Below are positions 21,931-32,200 of a DNA stretch of 64,000 bases, piece by piece (within the stretch, counting starts at the first letter, position 1; each line of letters begins with the position of its first letter). Position numbers and translations under genes: made by a program. Below the pieces are notes generated by a model. It saw only the letters and a program-made list of their open reading frames with translations. It did not search any database and was not told where the DNA came from. Location: positions 2,108,001-2,172,000 of the forward strand of contig OZ251234.1 of NCBI GenBank assembly GCA_965240325.2, written 5' to 3'. Source of the stretch: Rebecca billardiae RCC1528. Taxonomy: Eukaryota; Haptophyta.

Positions 21931-23876
21931 TGCGCTCGAGTGATGCGCACGGACCGAGCTCCCGGGCGGACCGGGCCGGACCGTCTCAGCACCCCCGGGC
22001 TGACCGCCCACGGTGGTTCCGCACGGTCACAGTCTGCACGCACGTACTACTATCATCATCATCTGCGCACGTATATGATACTAATCAGACTCGAGTGAGT
22101 TCAATTAATAGTTCAATAATTATCAGATGATGACTAATAACGGTTCGATCACTAATTTAATAATATAATAAGATATAACGACGTGGCATGCAACGCAGCA
22201 ACGGGCAGGCGTCAGAGAGAGAGAGAGAGAAGCTCACAAATAAGCCACTGTACTGCCACCTTTTAAAAATATTATAGGACGAGTAATAATCATCGCCATA
22301 CATCGGACTCAACTAGAGAGCCTTACTGAGTCTCAGTCTAAGTTACGTCTGAGTTAGAGTTAGAGACCTGCTCAGACGCGAGACTGTAGTCTGTACCTGC
22401 AGGTCTTTATTAGCCGCGCGGGACCTGTGCAATACTGCTGGCTATATACGTCTGCTAGTTAATGCCCACCTTCACTCGGTAGTCACAGCTTGTGCCGCGG
22501 GTCAACTATCCGCGGCGCCGACCCGCTGCGCGGGCCCGAGTCTCACCCTCAGCGTCGGAGTCGGCTGAGGCCCATCGGCGCGAGCGCGGGCGATCAATTC
22601 TCACCGCCATGTCAGGGGTCCGGGGGTGCCGGCCCGGAGGCCGGACTGACGATCATTCGCGGCCATTCGGGGCGTGCGGCCAGCAGTGGCCAGTGTCGGA
22701 TAACGGTGGGATATATCCGCGTGCTGAGCCTGAGAGCGAGACGAAGCACGCGACGTCGCTCACAGTCACACGGCCGCCCATGCCTAGGTACGAGGATCGC
22801 CCGTCGATTACTGGCTCGACGGGCCCGCTGTGCTGCAGCAGAGTGCACGCGCAGCGACGTGCGGAGAGCGTAAGGAACGCTCTTTGACTAGCGCTAGCTA
22901 GTTAGCCGTTAGGCCAGGCGCCATTGACGCTGCGCCTTGCCTGGCTTGTGAAGCATGACGGGCGCACGCGTCGTCCAGGCGAACTTGCCAGTCGATGGCG
23001 CCGTCGCCGGCGAGCGCATCGATAAGTCGGTCTTCGGTGGCCAGGTCGTGCACCCGCCGCCGCCGCCGCGCCTCCGCGGGCTCCGGTCCCGGTCCGCATT
23101 CGCCGAGCGAGCTACGCCGCGCGAGCCGGTCGTCCACGGCGTCAACGGCGCCGTTGCCCGCCGGTTGGGAGCTCATCGCCCGCCCGCACTAGTGAGGATT
23201 GCTGCGCAGTATCCCCTGGCACCTGTGAGTGTGAGTGTGAAGAAATTCTCGTCGACCAGTGCGACTGATCCCCGGCCCACCTGTACTATCTATCATAGAT
23301 AGCGGGCGTCAATCTCCCCTGAGCTGTGTAAATTATACAGTCTACTACGTGCCTCCGGACGGGCATGGAGCCGTGGCGAGGTCGCTAAATCGCGTGGCGC
23401 GGTCCCAGAGAAGGCTGCTACTATCCCTGACCAGCTTGCTAGCCATGCCGGTCGTTGATCACCCCGCCGTTGTCAGGCGCGCACACGCCACGCGTGAATC
23501 GCATGGCAGCCGTGTCGGACGGCGGTCGCACGACTACCGCGCAGCCAACATTGATCGTCAGACTCACGACGTGTGGGGTCAGGCAGAATATTGATAGGTC
23601 TGCACCCTCGCCTGGCATGCCCCAGAGGTCAACACAGCCATCAGAAGGGTGATCCTGCCCGCTACTTGCCCATCCTTCCCATGCTCAGCCTCACGCGCGC
23701 CGGTCACACGATGACGTGGACGTGGACGTGAGAGAGTGGTCGAAAAGTCGGAAGGGAAGCTGCCACTCACGCACACGCGCGCGCACGGCGACGCCGACCT
23801 GCCTACGCCACGCCCCGGTGACCGGGCCGTGGCGCTGGGGCCTCAGATCGCGGTGGGACGTGCATTCACGCCCGCC
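21931..23876. other. Intergenic, AT-rich patches, element terminus
   Basis: An AT-rich segment at 22040-22470 contains another AACGACGTGG-family terminus (22177-22220). A partial R1-like segment lies near 23305-23345. No coding frame with a recognisable domain. Confidence 0.45.
22177..22220 (+). repeat. AACGACGTGG-family terminus
   Basis: TAACGACGTGGCATGCAACG followed by GGGCAGGCGTCAGAG, as at 12221. It abuts an AT-rich run (TAATATAATAAGATA). Confidence 0.6.
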
Positions 23877-25436
23877 ATGGCTTTCTTCCCTTCCCTTCCG
23901 TCCGGGTTCTCAGCCGCGGACGGACTTCGGAAGCACGCCATGGCGGCGGCGGCGGTGGACTTTGGAGGGGAAACTTTTCTGAGGCGAGCTCGTGCATGTC
24001 GCGGGCGCGCGCGCTTGTGGCGCGCGCCGAGCGCTTCCACCGCGAGCCGCACTCCGCTGTCGGTTCTCCTCGTCTTGGCGCTGCAGCTCTCGGCTGCGCA
24101 GGCCGCGCAGCCTCTCGCGCCGCTCAGGGAGCTCGGGCTCATGGGCGTTGGCGTCGGCTCGCTGTGCGCCAGCAACGTGTGCACTGGCCGGCTGCTCGCG
24201 TGTTGCGGCTGCGCGTCGTTTCCGGCGCCCATCGCGTCCATGATGCTCGCCACCGCCGGGCTCTGCACGCTCGATGCGGCGGCACCGCGCAGCGCTGCCT
24301 ATGTGCACCGCCAGCTTGCGCCCAGCGGCCGCCTCCTCAAGCGCATCTACTCGCTGTCGTTCATCCCGGGCCAGGTGTCTCTACCATTCGTACTCCCGCC
24401 GATGCGCGCAGCGGACGGTCTCGCCTTCGCCGCGTTCTGCGTCGTGTCTGCCGGCGCGAACACAGCGCTGAGTGCGCGCATGGCCGAAGCGGTCGCTGCG
24501 CGCACACCGCCAAGCCAGCCCGGGGACACCTCGCGGGGCCGGGCGGTGACGAGCGGGGCTGTGAGGAGGCGAGATGCGCCCACGTTGCCAGCCGCACAGC
24601 CGACGGCGCCCGCGCATGCGCAGAGCGCGGCCACGGCATGGCCGAGCACTGCGCGCGCCCCGCTGGTGGGCGTGCTCGGCCTCGTGGCGATGGCGACGCG
24701 CTCCGCGCTGGCGGTGCAGGCGAGCTTCCTCCTCGCCACCCTGCTGGCGTACTTCGCCGCAGAGGGCCTGCCCGCGCGGTTGCACGTGCCGCTGCCGACG
24801 CTGCCCGTGGCCTCCGTGCTCACGGCAGCGCTGCTGAGCGTGCTGGGGCGCGGGCTCGGGCAAGGCATGGCAGAGACTGTTGCGCAGTACAACGCCGGCG
24901 CAGGCGCCCTGCTCCGAGCCATCGCGCGCCCGGCCATCGTGGCGTTCGCGCTCGACCTCTTCGCGCACAGGCACGCGATCTGCGCGCGGGCTCCGGCCGT
25001 CGCAGCCGCGATCTTCGCCTCGGTGGTGGCGAGCCTCGTGGCCGGCGCGCTGGCGGCGCGCGCCCTGGCGCTCCCCGTCGCCCTGCGGCTGGCGCTGATC
25101 CCGCGCGCCCTGACCACCGCGCTGGCGCTCGAGGCGGGCGCGCTCGTGCGCGCGAACGACGGCCTCGTGCTGATCAGCACGTTTGCCACCGGGATGACTG
25201 GCCTCGCATTCGGCCAGGCGCTCCTCAAATTGTTCCGTGTTCGCAGCCCGTTCGCGCGCGGGCTCTCGCTCGGCTGCGCGACGAACGGCGGCGGCGTGGT
25301 CGCGCTGCTCGACGAGCCTGAGGCGCTGCCGTTTGCGGTGGCCTCCACCGCGCTTGGGGGCGCGTTGACGGTGCTGCTCATGGGCTCCCCAAGCTTGCGC
25401 TCGGCGCTGCTCTGGCTCGCAGGGTGCCTCGACTGA
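23877..25436 (+). CDS. PLGG1: LrgA/LrgB-type transporter, probable plastid glycolate/glycerate translocator
   Basis: 519 residues from the ATG at 23877; upstream frame opens only with GTG. The N-terminal ~60 residues are basic and Ser/Ala-rich, consistent with a transit peptide. An LrgA-like half follows (SFPAPIASMMLATAGL near 115, then SGRLLKRIYSLSFIPG near 145), a Pro/Ala-rich linker (~205-260), and a complete LrgB half. The LrgB signatures are ALIPRALTTALALEAG (~405) and PFARGLSLGCATNGGG (~458), then GALTVLLMG. About ten hydrophobic segments are visible. Plant PLGG1 is also an LrgA-LrgB fusion and exports photorespiratory glycolate in exchange for glycerate across the plastid envelope; substrate and location here are inferred. 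No introns. Confidence 0.85.
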   Translation: MAFFPSLPSGFSAADGLRKHAMAAAAVDFGGETFLRRARACRGRARLWRAPSASTASRTPLSVLLVLALQLSAAQAAQPLAPLRELGLMGVGVGSLCASNVCTGRLLACCGCASFPAPIASMMLATAGLCTLDAAAPRSAAYVHRQLAPSGRLLKRIYSLSFIPGQVSLPFVLPPMRAADGLAFAAFCVVSAGANTALSARMAEAVAARTPPSQPGDTSRGRAVTSGAVRRRDAPTLPAAQPTAPAHAQSAATAWPSTARAPLVGVLGLVAMATRSALAVQASFLLATLLAYFAAEGLPARLHVPLPTLPVASVLTAALLSVLGRGLGQGMAETVAQYNAGAGALLRAIARPAIVAFALDLFAHRHAICARAPAVAAAIFASVVASLVAGALAARALALPVALRLALIPRALTTALALEAGALVRANDGLVLISTFATGMTGLAFGQALLKLFRVRSPFARGLSLGCATNGGGVVALLDEPEALPFAVASTALGGALTVLLMGSPSLRSALLWLAGCLD

Positions 25437-26029
25437 GGCATCCGCCGCAGCAACGGACACGAGTAGTCAGCAATAATAATTTAAAAATAATCACTACTGG
25501 ACCATAGATGCCAGCAGGTGCTGTCAAATCTGAATCGGCAGGGAAGCGGAAGGAGCGCGCCACCTAGCGTGCGGCTCGTGCTGGAGGGCGGCCCGGTCGG
25601 ACGCACTACTCAGTACTCGGTACAGACGCCCGTTACCGGCCCGGTAGTGCTGGTAGTGGTGATGCGGGCCGTAGCGGTGGTCATCCAGGTGCCGTGAGCA
25701 CTCAGTCCGACAGGTCTGGGGCTCTGGCCAGGCTTCAGCGCCGCACGATGACCCCGGCTCGGGTCGTCATCGGCCGTGCTGGTGAGGCGGGCCGTACGGG
25801 TGGTCAGGTGCAGTGACTGACTGACTACCACTCAGTCGGGCACTCTGGAGTCACAGCGGGACCCCGGCTGGTCGTCACCCAGGGCCAGTCTCCAGGGGCG
25901 TTCCCCGCACTGATGGTCATACGCCAAATCGAACCGCGTTCCTATTGAAATTGGCTTCCTCTATTTCAAGCGGGTACATTTGATTACGGCCCGCGCCAGT
26001 CCGGTAGCAATGCCCCCCCCAGGGGGGGG
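25437..26029. other. Intergenic, 3' flank of the transporter
   Basis: An A/T-rich 3' flank (25470-25495) is followed by GTGGT/CGGTC-rich sequence with imperfect short repeats. No gene seen. A small G/C palindrome at 26011-26030 abuts the foldback element. Confidence 0.4.
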
Positions 26030-26931
26030 CATTGACACTGGCCCACAGGGGGGGGTTCCGAATTGGTCCCCCGACCTCGAGCTCGATGGCTGCCGCACGT
26101 GCGTGCCCAGCGTGCCTCGCGCGTGTACGTGCACGGTAGGGCGTCCCGACAGCGGCGGGGTGGCGTAGATGGTCGCATGGGAGGTGCATCCGTGTGTCGG
26201 AGACGTCTCGGCGCCTCGGTGGCGTGCCCACACCTCTCCTTGTCGCCGCTTGCCTGCTGCGTGCTCGGCCAGCCGTTTGGAGTGCACGCCTGCACGTGCA
26301 CGGCCAGTGTCGGGCGGATCGAGCCGTAGCGAGTGTGCTTGCGGGTACTCCCACCCGATGCGGCTCTCTGCCGCCGTCGTAGTAGCTCTCGTGCATCAAT
26401 CCCAAGCCGTGCACTCCAACCCACGACGTGTTCAGTGTTGTCATGGTGGTACACCACATGCTGTCCAGTTTTATTTTCAAATAGCGCATTTCTGATGCGA
26501 TTCCTGGGCAATGTTCGCGAGCATGTTGGGCGCATGCCTGACTAGATTCGGCAGGTTCCAGGACACGCGCGAGGGCTTGCGACGGCGGCAGAGAGCCGCA
26601 TCGGGTGGGAGTACCCGCAAGCACACTCGCTACGGCTCGATCCGCCCGACACTGGCCGTGCACGTGCAGGCGTGCACTCCAAACGGCTCGGGCCGAGCAC
26701 GCAGCAGGCAAGCGGCGACAAGGAGAGGTGTGGGCACGCCACCGAGGCGCCGAGACGTCTCCGACACACGGATGCACCTCCCATGCGACCATCTACGCCA
26801 CCCAGCCGCTGTCGGGACGCCCTACCGTGCACGTACACGCGCGAGGCACGCTGGGCACGCACGTGCGGCAGCCATCGAGCTCGAGGTCGGGGGACCAATT
26901 CGGAACCCCCCCTTGTGGGCCAGTGTCAATT
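26030..26931. mobile_element. Foldback element with ~350-bp inverted arms
   Basis: The left arm 26030-26379 and right arm 26580-26931 are nearly exact inverted copies; one small indel near 26270 versus 26690 is the clearest difference. The ~200-bp loop contains unrelated sequence (26380-26579). No transposase is present. Transcription through it would give a long double-stranded hairpin RNA. It could be a foldback/MITE-type transposon or an inverted duplication. Confidence 0.85.
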
Positions 26932-28158
26932 GCTTTCGGGAGCGTGTGGCAGGATCCAGGGAATGCCCTTGTCAACAGATGCCCGGTCGGCTAAGTTGGT
27001 CCAAATGGTCACACTCACCGTCACCGTGTCGGTCGTTATTCAGACAGACAGTGAGATGTGAGAGTGGTAGCCAGTCAGTCGCTGCCACTTGCCAGTAGTG
27101 CCAGTCACCGGTGAGTCAGGCCGCTCGAGGCGGATATCGTTTGCGTAGCACGGCCGGGGCCGCGGATCTTTTCCCTCGAGTTATGCTTTTTTTGCCCGTC
27201 GGAGTCATGTTCTTCGCTTGGGTCTTCGTGCACTGAAAACCCTATTTTCAAGAATGAATTTTAGCGCGCGCGGGCGGCAGCGGAGCGCAACCAACCCGCG
27301 GAGTGTCCGAAGGAGATCTCCGAGACGCAAAATGTGAGCCAATTCTTGTCGCGTGCGCCCCAGCCTTGCGCCCGGGAGCGACTATCAAAGTGGAGTAAGT
27401 CTCCCGTAATCTCGCCTGCCTGAGCTGTGTGCGTCTCTTATTCTTAGTAAACTGTAAGTCTCCCGGCGCTGTACAGTGTACGGTTATTAACCTCAGACAG
27501 AGATCGGGCCCGTGACGAAACATGGCAGCGCCTCGGGACGCGTTTGGCCGGCGCTGGGGGGCGACACGCGTGGTGCTCGTTTGGCGTGGCGCGGTGTCGG
27601 ACCGGTCGCGCGCTTGGAAGATGGACGCACCTTCACGTTGTTCGGGCACCCCCGCATCAGGTCTATCACTCTATGCACGCGCGTCTCTCTCGCCGCCCGC
27701 GCGGGGCTCGCTTTCCGATCCGCCGCTGACATCTCGGCTGGGGAGGGATCGGCATGCCGGTGTCACGACGAGCCCGGGCACACGGAACTAATCGTCTACT
27801 CCCAAGCCGCGCGCACCTGGCGGGAAGTGGCTGGCGAGCAAGTTGGAACCGAATGCAATCATGATGGCACTCTACGCTCTGCTCAGCCTTGTCAGTGCGA
27901 GCACGACGGGAACGCCGTACGCGAGGCGAGGCGGCGCAATGAAGCGCGCCCCGATGGCGGAGAGCTCACCAACATGATCGAAGAGCCCGCCCGCACCCTC
28001 AGGCGTGGCTGCGGGGCGCGCGTCCGGGACCGCCTCAGGCCCCTGAGATTCGCCCCGGCCGCTCTGCGGGCATGGGTTCCCGGCATGCGCAGAGCGGTAA
28101 GGGTGTGTATCGGCCAGTGTCGGTCCATACGCGCTCCCGAGCGCGTGCCTCCGAGCGC
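26932..28158. other. No firm gene; R1 copy and an unsupported ORF
   Basis: 27512-28300 is an open + frame of up to 262 codons, but its end lies inside repeat R2 and no domain is visible, so it is not called as a gene. An R1 copy is at 27409-27458. Confidence 0.4.
27409..27458 (+). repeat. Dispersed repeat R1, copy 3
   Basis: Near-identical to 2423-2465, including ATCTCGCCTGCC upstream and AGTAAACTGTAAGT at its end. Confidence 0.75.
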
Positions 28159-28316
28159 GGGGCGGCCGCTTGCTGCAATGGCCGCCTCGATGAGGTGCGG
28201 CAACGCGCCCCTCACCTGCCTGCGCCGGTCTGTTTTGTGGCGGTGTCTTTGTGCAGTGTTGGATGGCGTCAATCACGCCTTAACCAAGTGTGCACGTTAA
28301 AACATAGTAAACTGTA
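28159..28316 (+). repeat. Dispersed repeat R2, copy 2
   Basis: Matches 2468-2634 with deletions after GCCGCCTC and after GTGCGG. Part of the unit is repeated again at 28317-28375 (TGTTTTGTGGCGGTGTCTTT and GGCGTCAATCACGCC). Confidence 0.75.
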
Positions 28317-28492
28317 CTGTTTTGTGGCGGTGTCTTTGTGCAGTGTCATTCGGGCATGGCGTCAATCACGCCTGTCAGAACAGTCACGGCGGGAATTCGC
28401 GCGTTGGGTTCAACACAAATTTGCAGCATGATGGTCGGTCAAAAGAAAATGTCGAACCCGGAGCCGAATGACCGGGGGGATCGAACCTGATA

Positions 28493-29286
28493 TAGTGACC
28501 CACAAATTTAGTTGCCGGCTGCAGCAGGCACGACTTTGTCTCAGCCCGCACGCCCGCTACGCGCCGACCCGGGCAGAGCCCATCCGCCCGCGCATGCACC
28601 AGGCCCAGCCGCGTCAGTACATACCCACCCGGCCGCGGCACCCGCGCTCTGTGCGCCACGGTGTCGATGCGCCCGGCAGTCGGTGCGCATGCACGAGCCA
28701 GCCGGCGGGCAGCTACGGGCTGGTTTTCGGCGTGGAGCGCGGTCGTGTGAGCTGCATTAATTCAGCTGACCCCCGGCTTTTGTGCATTCGGGAGTCGTGC
28801 TGCTACGGTGGGCGTGCCACGCGCCAACTCGACGCTGGCAAAATTAGGCGACGAAAGTGCACGCGCAGCCACACGCAGCCCATATTGATGCTCTCGGAGC
28901 AGGCTCGGGCATGCACTCGATCGGCTCTGGCTGACGGCAGCGCCAAGCTGGCGGCGCGGCGCGAGGGTGCATGCGTGGCGTGGGCGGAGCTACGTCGCAC
29001 ACGCACCGCGCGGCGCGCGGCTCAGCGCACGGAGGCTGCCGACAGCCGGCGGCACGCAGGCAGGTCTGCTCGCCGCCAGTCGAGCTCGCCGGCCGCCGGG
29101 TACCAAACGTCAACCCAGGATGCACAGCCACGCCTATTTGCGAGGACTCGAGCAATCGGGTCCGGGCGCACCTCATGTGCACGGCAGTGGAGTGGGCCAA
29201 GTACGCCCCTGGTATGGTGGCGCGCCGCTGCTTTGCTGCGCTGATATGGCGAACAATGTCGGGAGGCTTAAACTTGTGAGGGACTA
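28493..29286 (+). mobile_element. 794-bp TA-flanked element X, left copy
   Basis: Apparently identical, with no indels, to 38300-39093 (constant offset 9807). It begins TAGTGACCCACAAATTTAG and ends TTAAACTTGTGAGGGACTA. These ends are imperfect inverted repeats (GTnnCnCACAAnTTTA), flanked by TA as in Tc1/mariner-type MITEs. Its open frames are shadows with no domain. The right end directly abuts the satellite-bearing transposon. Confidence 0.75.
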
Positions 29287-29289
29287 AGT

Positions 29290-32200
29290 GAGCAGCCTCG
29301 GCTGAGGCCGTGAGCTGCCGTAGGCTGATCTGACCCGACAAAAGTCGGCGCGCGAGCGCGCGCGCGCGCGGCGCGGCGCCGCCCCGCTGGCACGTGGGCT
29401 CGGTGTGCCTGGGCCGCGCCGAGTGCCCCGCACCCGGATCTCGCCCAGCTAGCTCGTCCTCGCCGCGCTCTGAGGCCCCCGTAGCAGTCGTAGCTGCTCG
29501 CCGCCGCCGCAGATCGTGAAGACCAGCTGCTGTCAGCTGCTCGCTCTGAGCCGGGACATGGGGCCGCGTGGAGGAGGCGCCGTGCGGCCGGGCGCGCGCG
29601 TGCGCGTCGAGCGGCCCCTGGGCGCACTGCTCACGCGTCGGCGCGCCCGCCCGGCGCGCGCATCATCGCTCAGTCGCGCCGCTCTGCTGAGCTAGCCGCC
29701 GCTGGTCGCAGCCGTCGGCTGAGGCCGTGAGCTGCCGTAGGCTGATCTGACCCGACAAAAGTCGGCGCGCGAGCGCGCGCGCGCGCGGCGCGGCGCCGCC
29801 CCGCTGGCACGTGGGCTCGGTGTGCCTGGGCCGCGCCGAGTGCCCCGCACCCCGATCTCGCCCAGCTAGCTCGTCCTCGCCGCGCTCTGAGGCCCCCGTA
29901 GCAGTCGTAGCTGCTCGCCGCCGCCGCAGATCGTGAAGACCAGCTGCTGTCAGCTGCTCGCTCTGAGCCGGGACATGGGGCCGCGAGGAGGAGGCGCCGT
30001 GCGGCCGGGCGCGCGCGTGCGCGTCGAGCGGCCCCGGGGCGCACTGCTCACGCGTCGGCGTGCCCGCCCGGCGCGCGCATCATCGCTCAGTCGCGCCGCT
30101 CTGCTGAGCTAGCCGCCGCTGGTCGCAGCCGTCGGCTGAGGCCGTGAGCTGCCGTCAGCTGATCTGACCCGACAAAAGTCGGCGCGAGCGCGCGCGCGCG
30201 CGCGGCGCCGCGCCGCCCCGCTGGCACGTGGGCTCGGTGTGCCTGGGCCGCGCCGAGTGCCCCGCACCCGGATCTCGCCCAGCTAGCTCGTCCTCGCCGC
30301 GCTCTGAGGCCCCCGTAGCAGTCGTAGCTGCTCGCCGCCGCCGCAGATCGTGAAGACCAGCTGCTGTCAGCTGCTCGCTCTGAGCCGGGACATGGGGCCG
30401 CGTGGAGGAGGCGCCGTGCGGCCGGGCGCGCGCGTGCGCGTCGAGCGGCCCCTGGGCGCACTGCTCACGCGTCGGCGCGCCCGCCCGGCGCGCGCATCAT
30501 CGCTCAGTCGCGCCGCTCTGCTGAGCTAGCCGCCGCTGGTCGCAGCCGTCGGCTGAGGCCGTGAGCTGCCGTAGGCTGATCTGACCCGACAAAAGTCGGC
30601 GCGCGAGCGCGCGCGCGCGCGGCGCGGCGCCGCCCCGCTGGCACGTGGGCTCGGTGTGCCTGGGCCGCGCCGAGTGCCCCGCACCCCGATCTCGCCCAGC
30701 TAGCTCGTCCTCGCCGCGCTCTGAGGCCCCCGTAGCAGTCGTAGCTGCTCGCCGCCGCCGCAGATCGTGAAGACCAGCTGCTGTCAGCTGCTCGCTCTGA
30801 GCCGGGACATGGGGCCGCGAGGAGGAGGCGCCGTGCGGCCGGGCGCGCGCGTGCGCGTCGAGCGGCCCCGGGGCGCACTGCTCACGCGTCGGCGTGCCCG
30901 CCCGGCGCGCGCATCATCGCTCAGTCGCGCCGCTCTGCTGAGCTAGCCGCCGCTGGTCGCAGCCGTCGGCTGAGGCCGTGAGCTGCCGTCAGCTGATCTG
31001 ACCCGACAAAAGTCGGCGCGAGCGCGCGCGCGCGCGCGGCGCCGCGCCGCCCCGCTGGCACGTGGGCTCGGTGTGCCTGGGCCACGCAGAGCACCCCGCA
31101 CCCGGATCTCGCCCAGCTAGCTCGTCCTCGCCGCGCTCTGAGGCCCCCGTAGCAGTCGTAGCTGCTCGCCGCCGCCGCAGATCGTGAAGACCAGCTGCTG
31201 TCAGCTGCTCGCTCTGAGCCGGGACATGGGGCCGCGTGGAGGAGGCGCCGTGCGGCCGGGCGCGCGCGTGCGCGTCGAGCGGCCCCTGGGCGCACTGCTC
31301 ACGCGTCGGCGCGCCCGCCCGGCGCGCGCATCATCGCTCAGTCGCGCCGCTCTGCTGAGCTAGCCGCCGCTGGTCGCAGCCGTCGGCTGAGGCCGTGAGC
31401 TGCCGTAGGCTGATCTGACCCGACAAAAGTCGGCGCGCGAGCGCGCGCGCGCGCGGCGCGGCGCCGCCCCGCTGGCACGTGGGCTCGGTGTGCCTGGGCC
31501 GCGCCGAGTGCCCCGCACCCCGATCTCGCCCAGCTAGCTCGTCCTCGCCGCGCTCTGAGGCCCCCGTAGCAGTCGTAGCTGCTCGCCGCCGCCGCAGATC
31601 GTGAAGACCAGCTGCTGTCAGCTGCTCGCTCTGAGCCGGGACATGGGGCCGCGAGGAGGAGGCGCCGTGCGGCCGGGCGCGCGCGTGCGCGTCGAGCGGC
31701 CCCGGGGCGCACTGCTCACGCGTCGGCGTGCCCGCCCGGCGCGCGCATCATCGCTCAGTCGCGCCGCTCTGCTGAGCTAGCCGCCGCTGGTCGCAGCCGT
31801 CGGCTGAGGCCGTGAGCTGCCGTCAGCTGATCTGACCCGACAAAAGTCGGCGCGAGCGCGCGCGCGCGCGCGGCGCCGCGCCGCCCCGCTGGCACGTGGG
31901 CTCGGTGTGCCTGGGCCGCGCCGAGTGCCCCGCACCCGGATCTCGCCCAGCTAGCTCGTCCTCGCCGCGCTCTGAGGCCCCCGTAGCAGTCGTAGCTGCT
32001 CGCCGCCGCCGCAGATCGTGAAGACCAGCTGCTGTCAGCTGCTCGCTCTGAGCCGGGACATGGGGCCGCGTGGAGGAGGCGCCGTGCGGCCGGGCGCGCG
32101 CGTGCGCGTCGAGCGGCCCCTGGGCGCACTGCTCACGCGTCGGCGCGCCCGCCCGGCGCGCGCATCATCGCTCAGTCGCGCCGCTCTGCTGAGCTAGCCG

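Noticed and set aside
27512-28300. 262-codon + strand ORF
   Set aside because: No domain, and the C-terminal part is translated from dispersed repeat R2.
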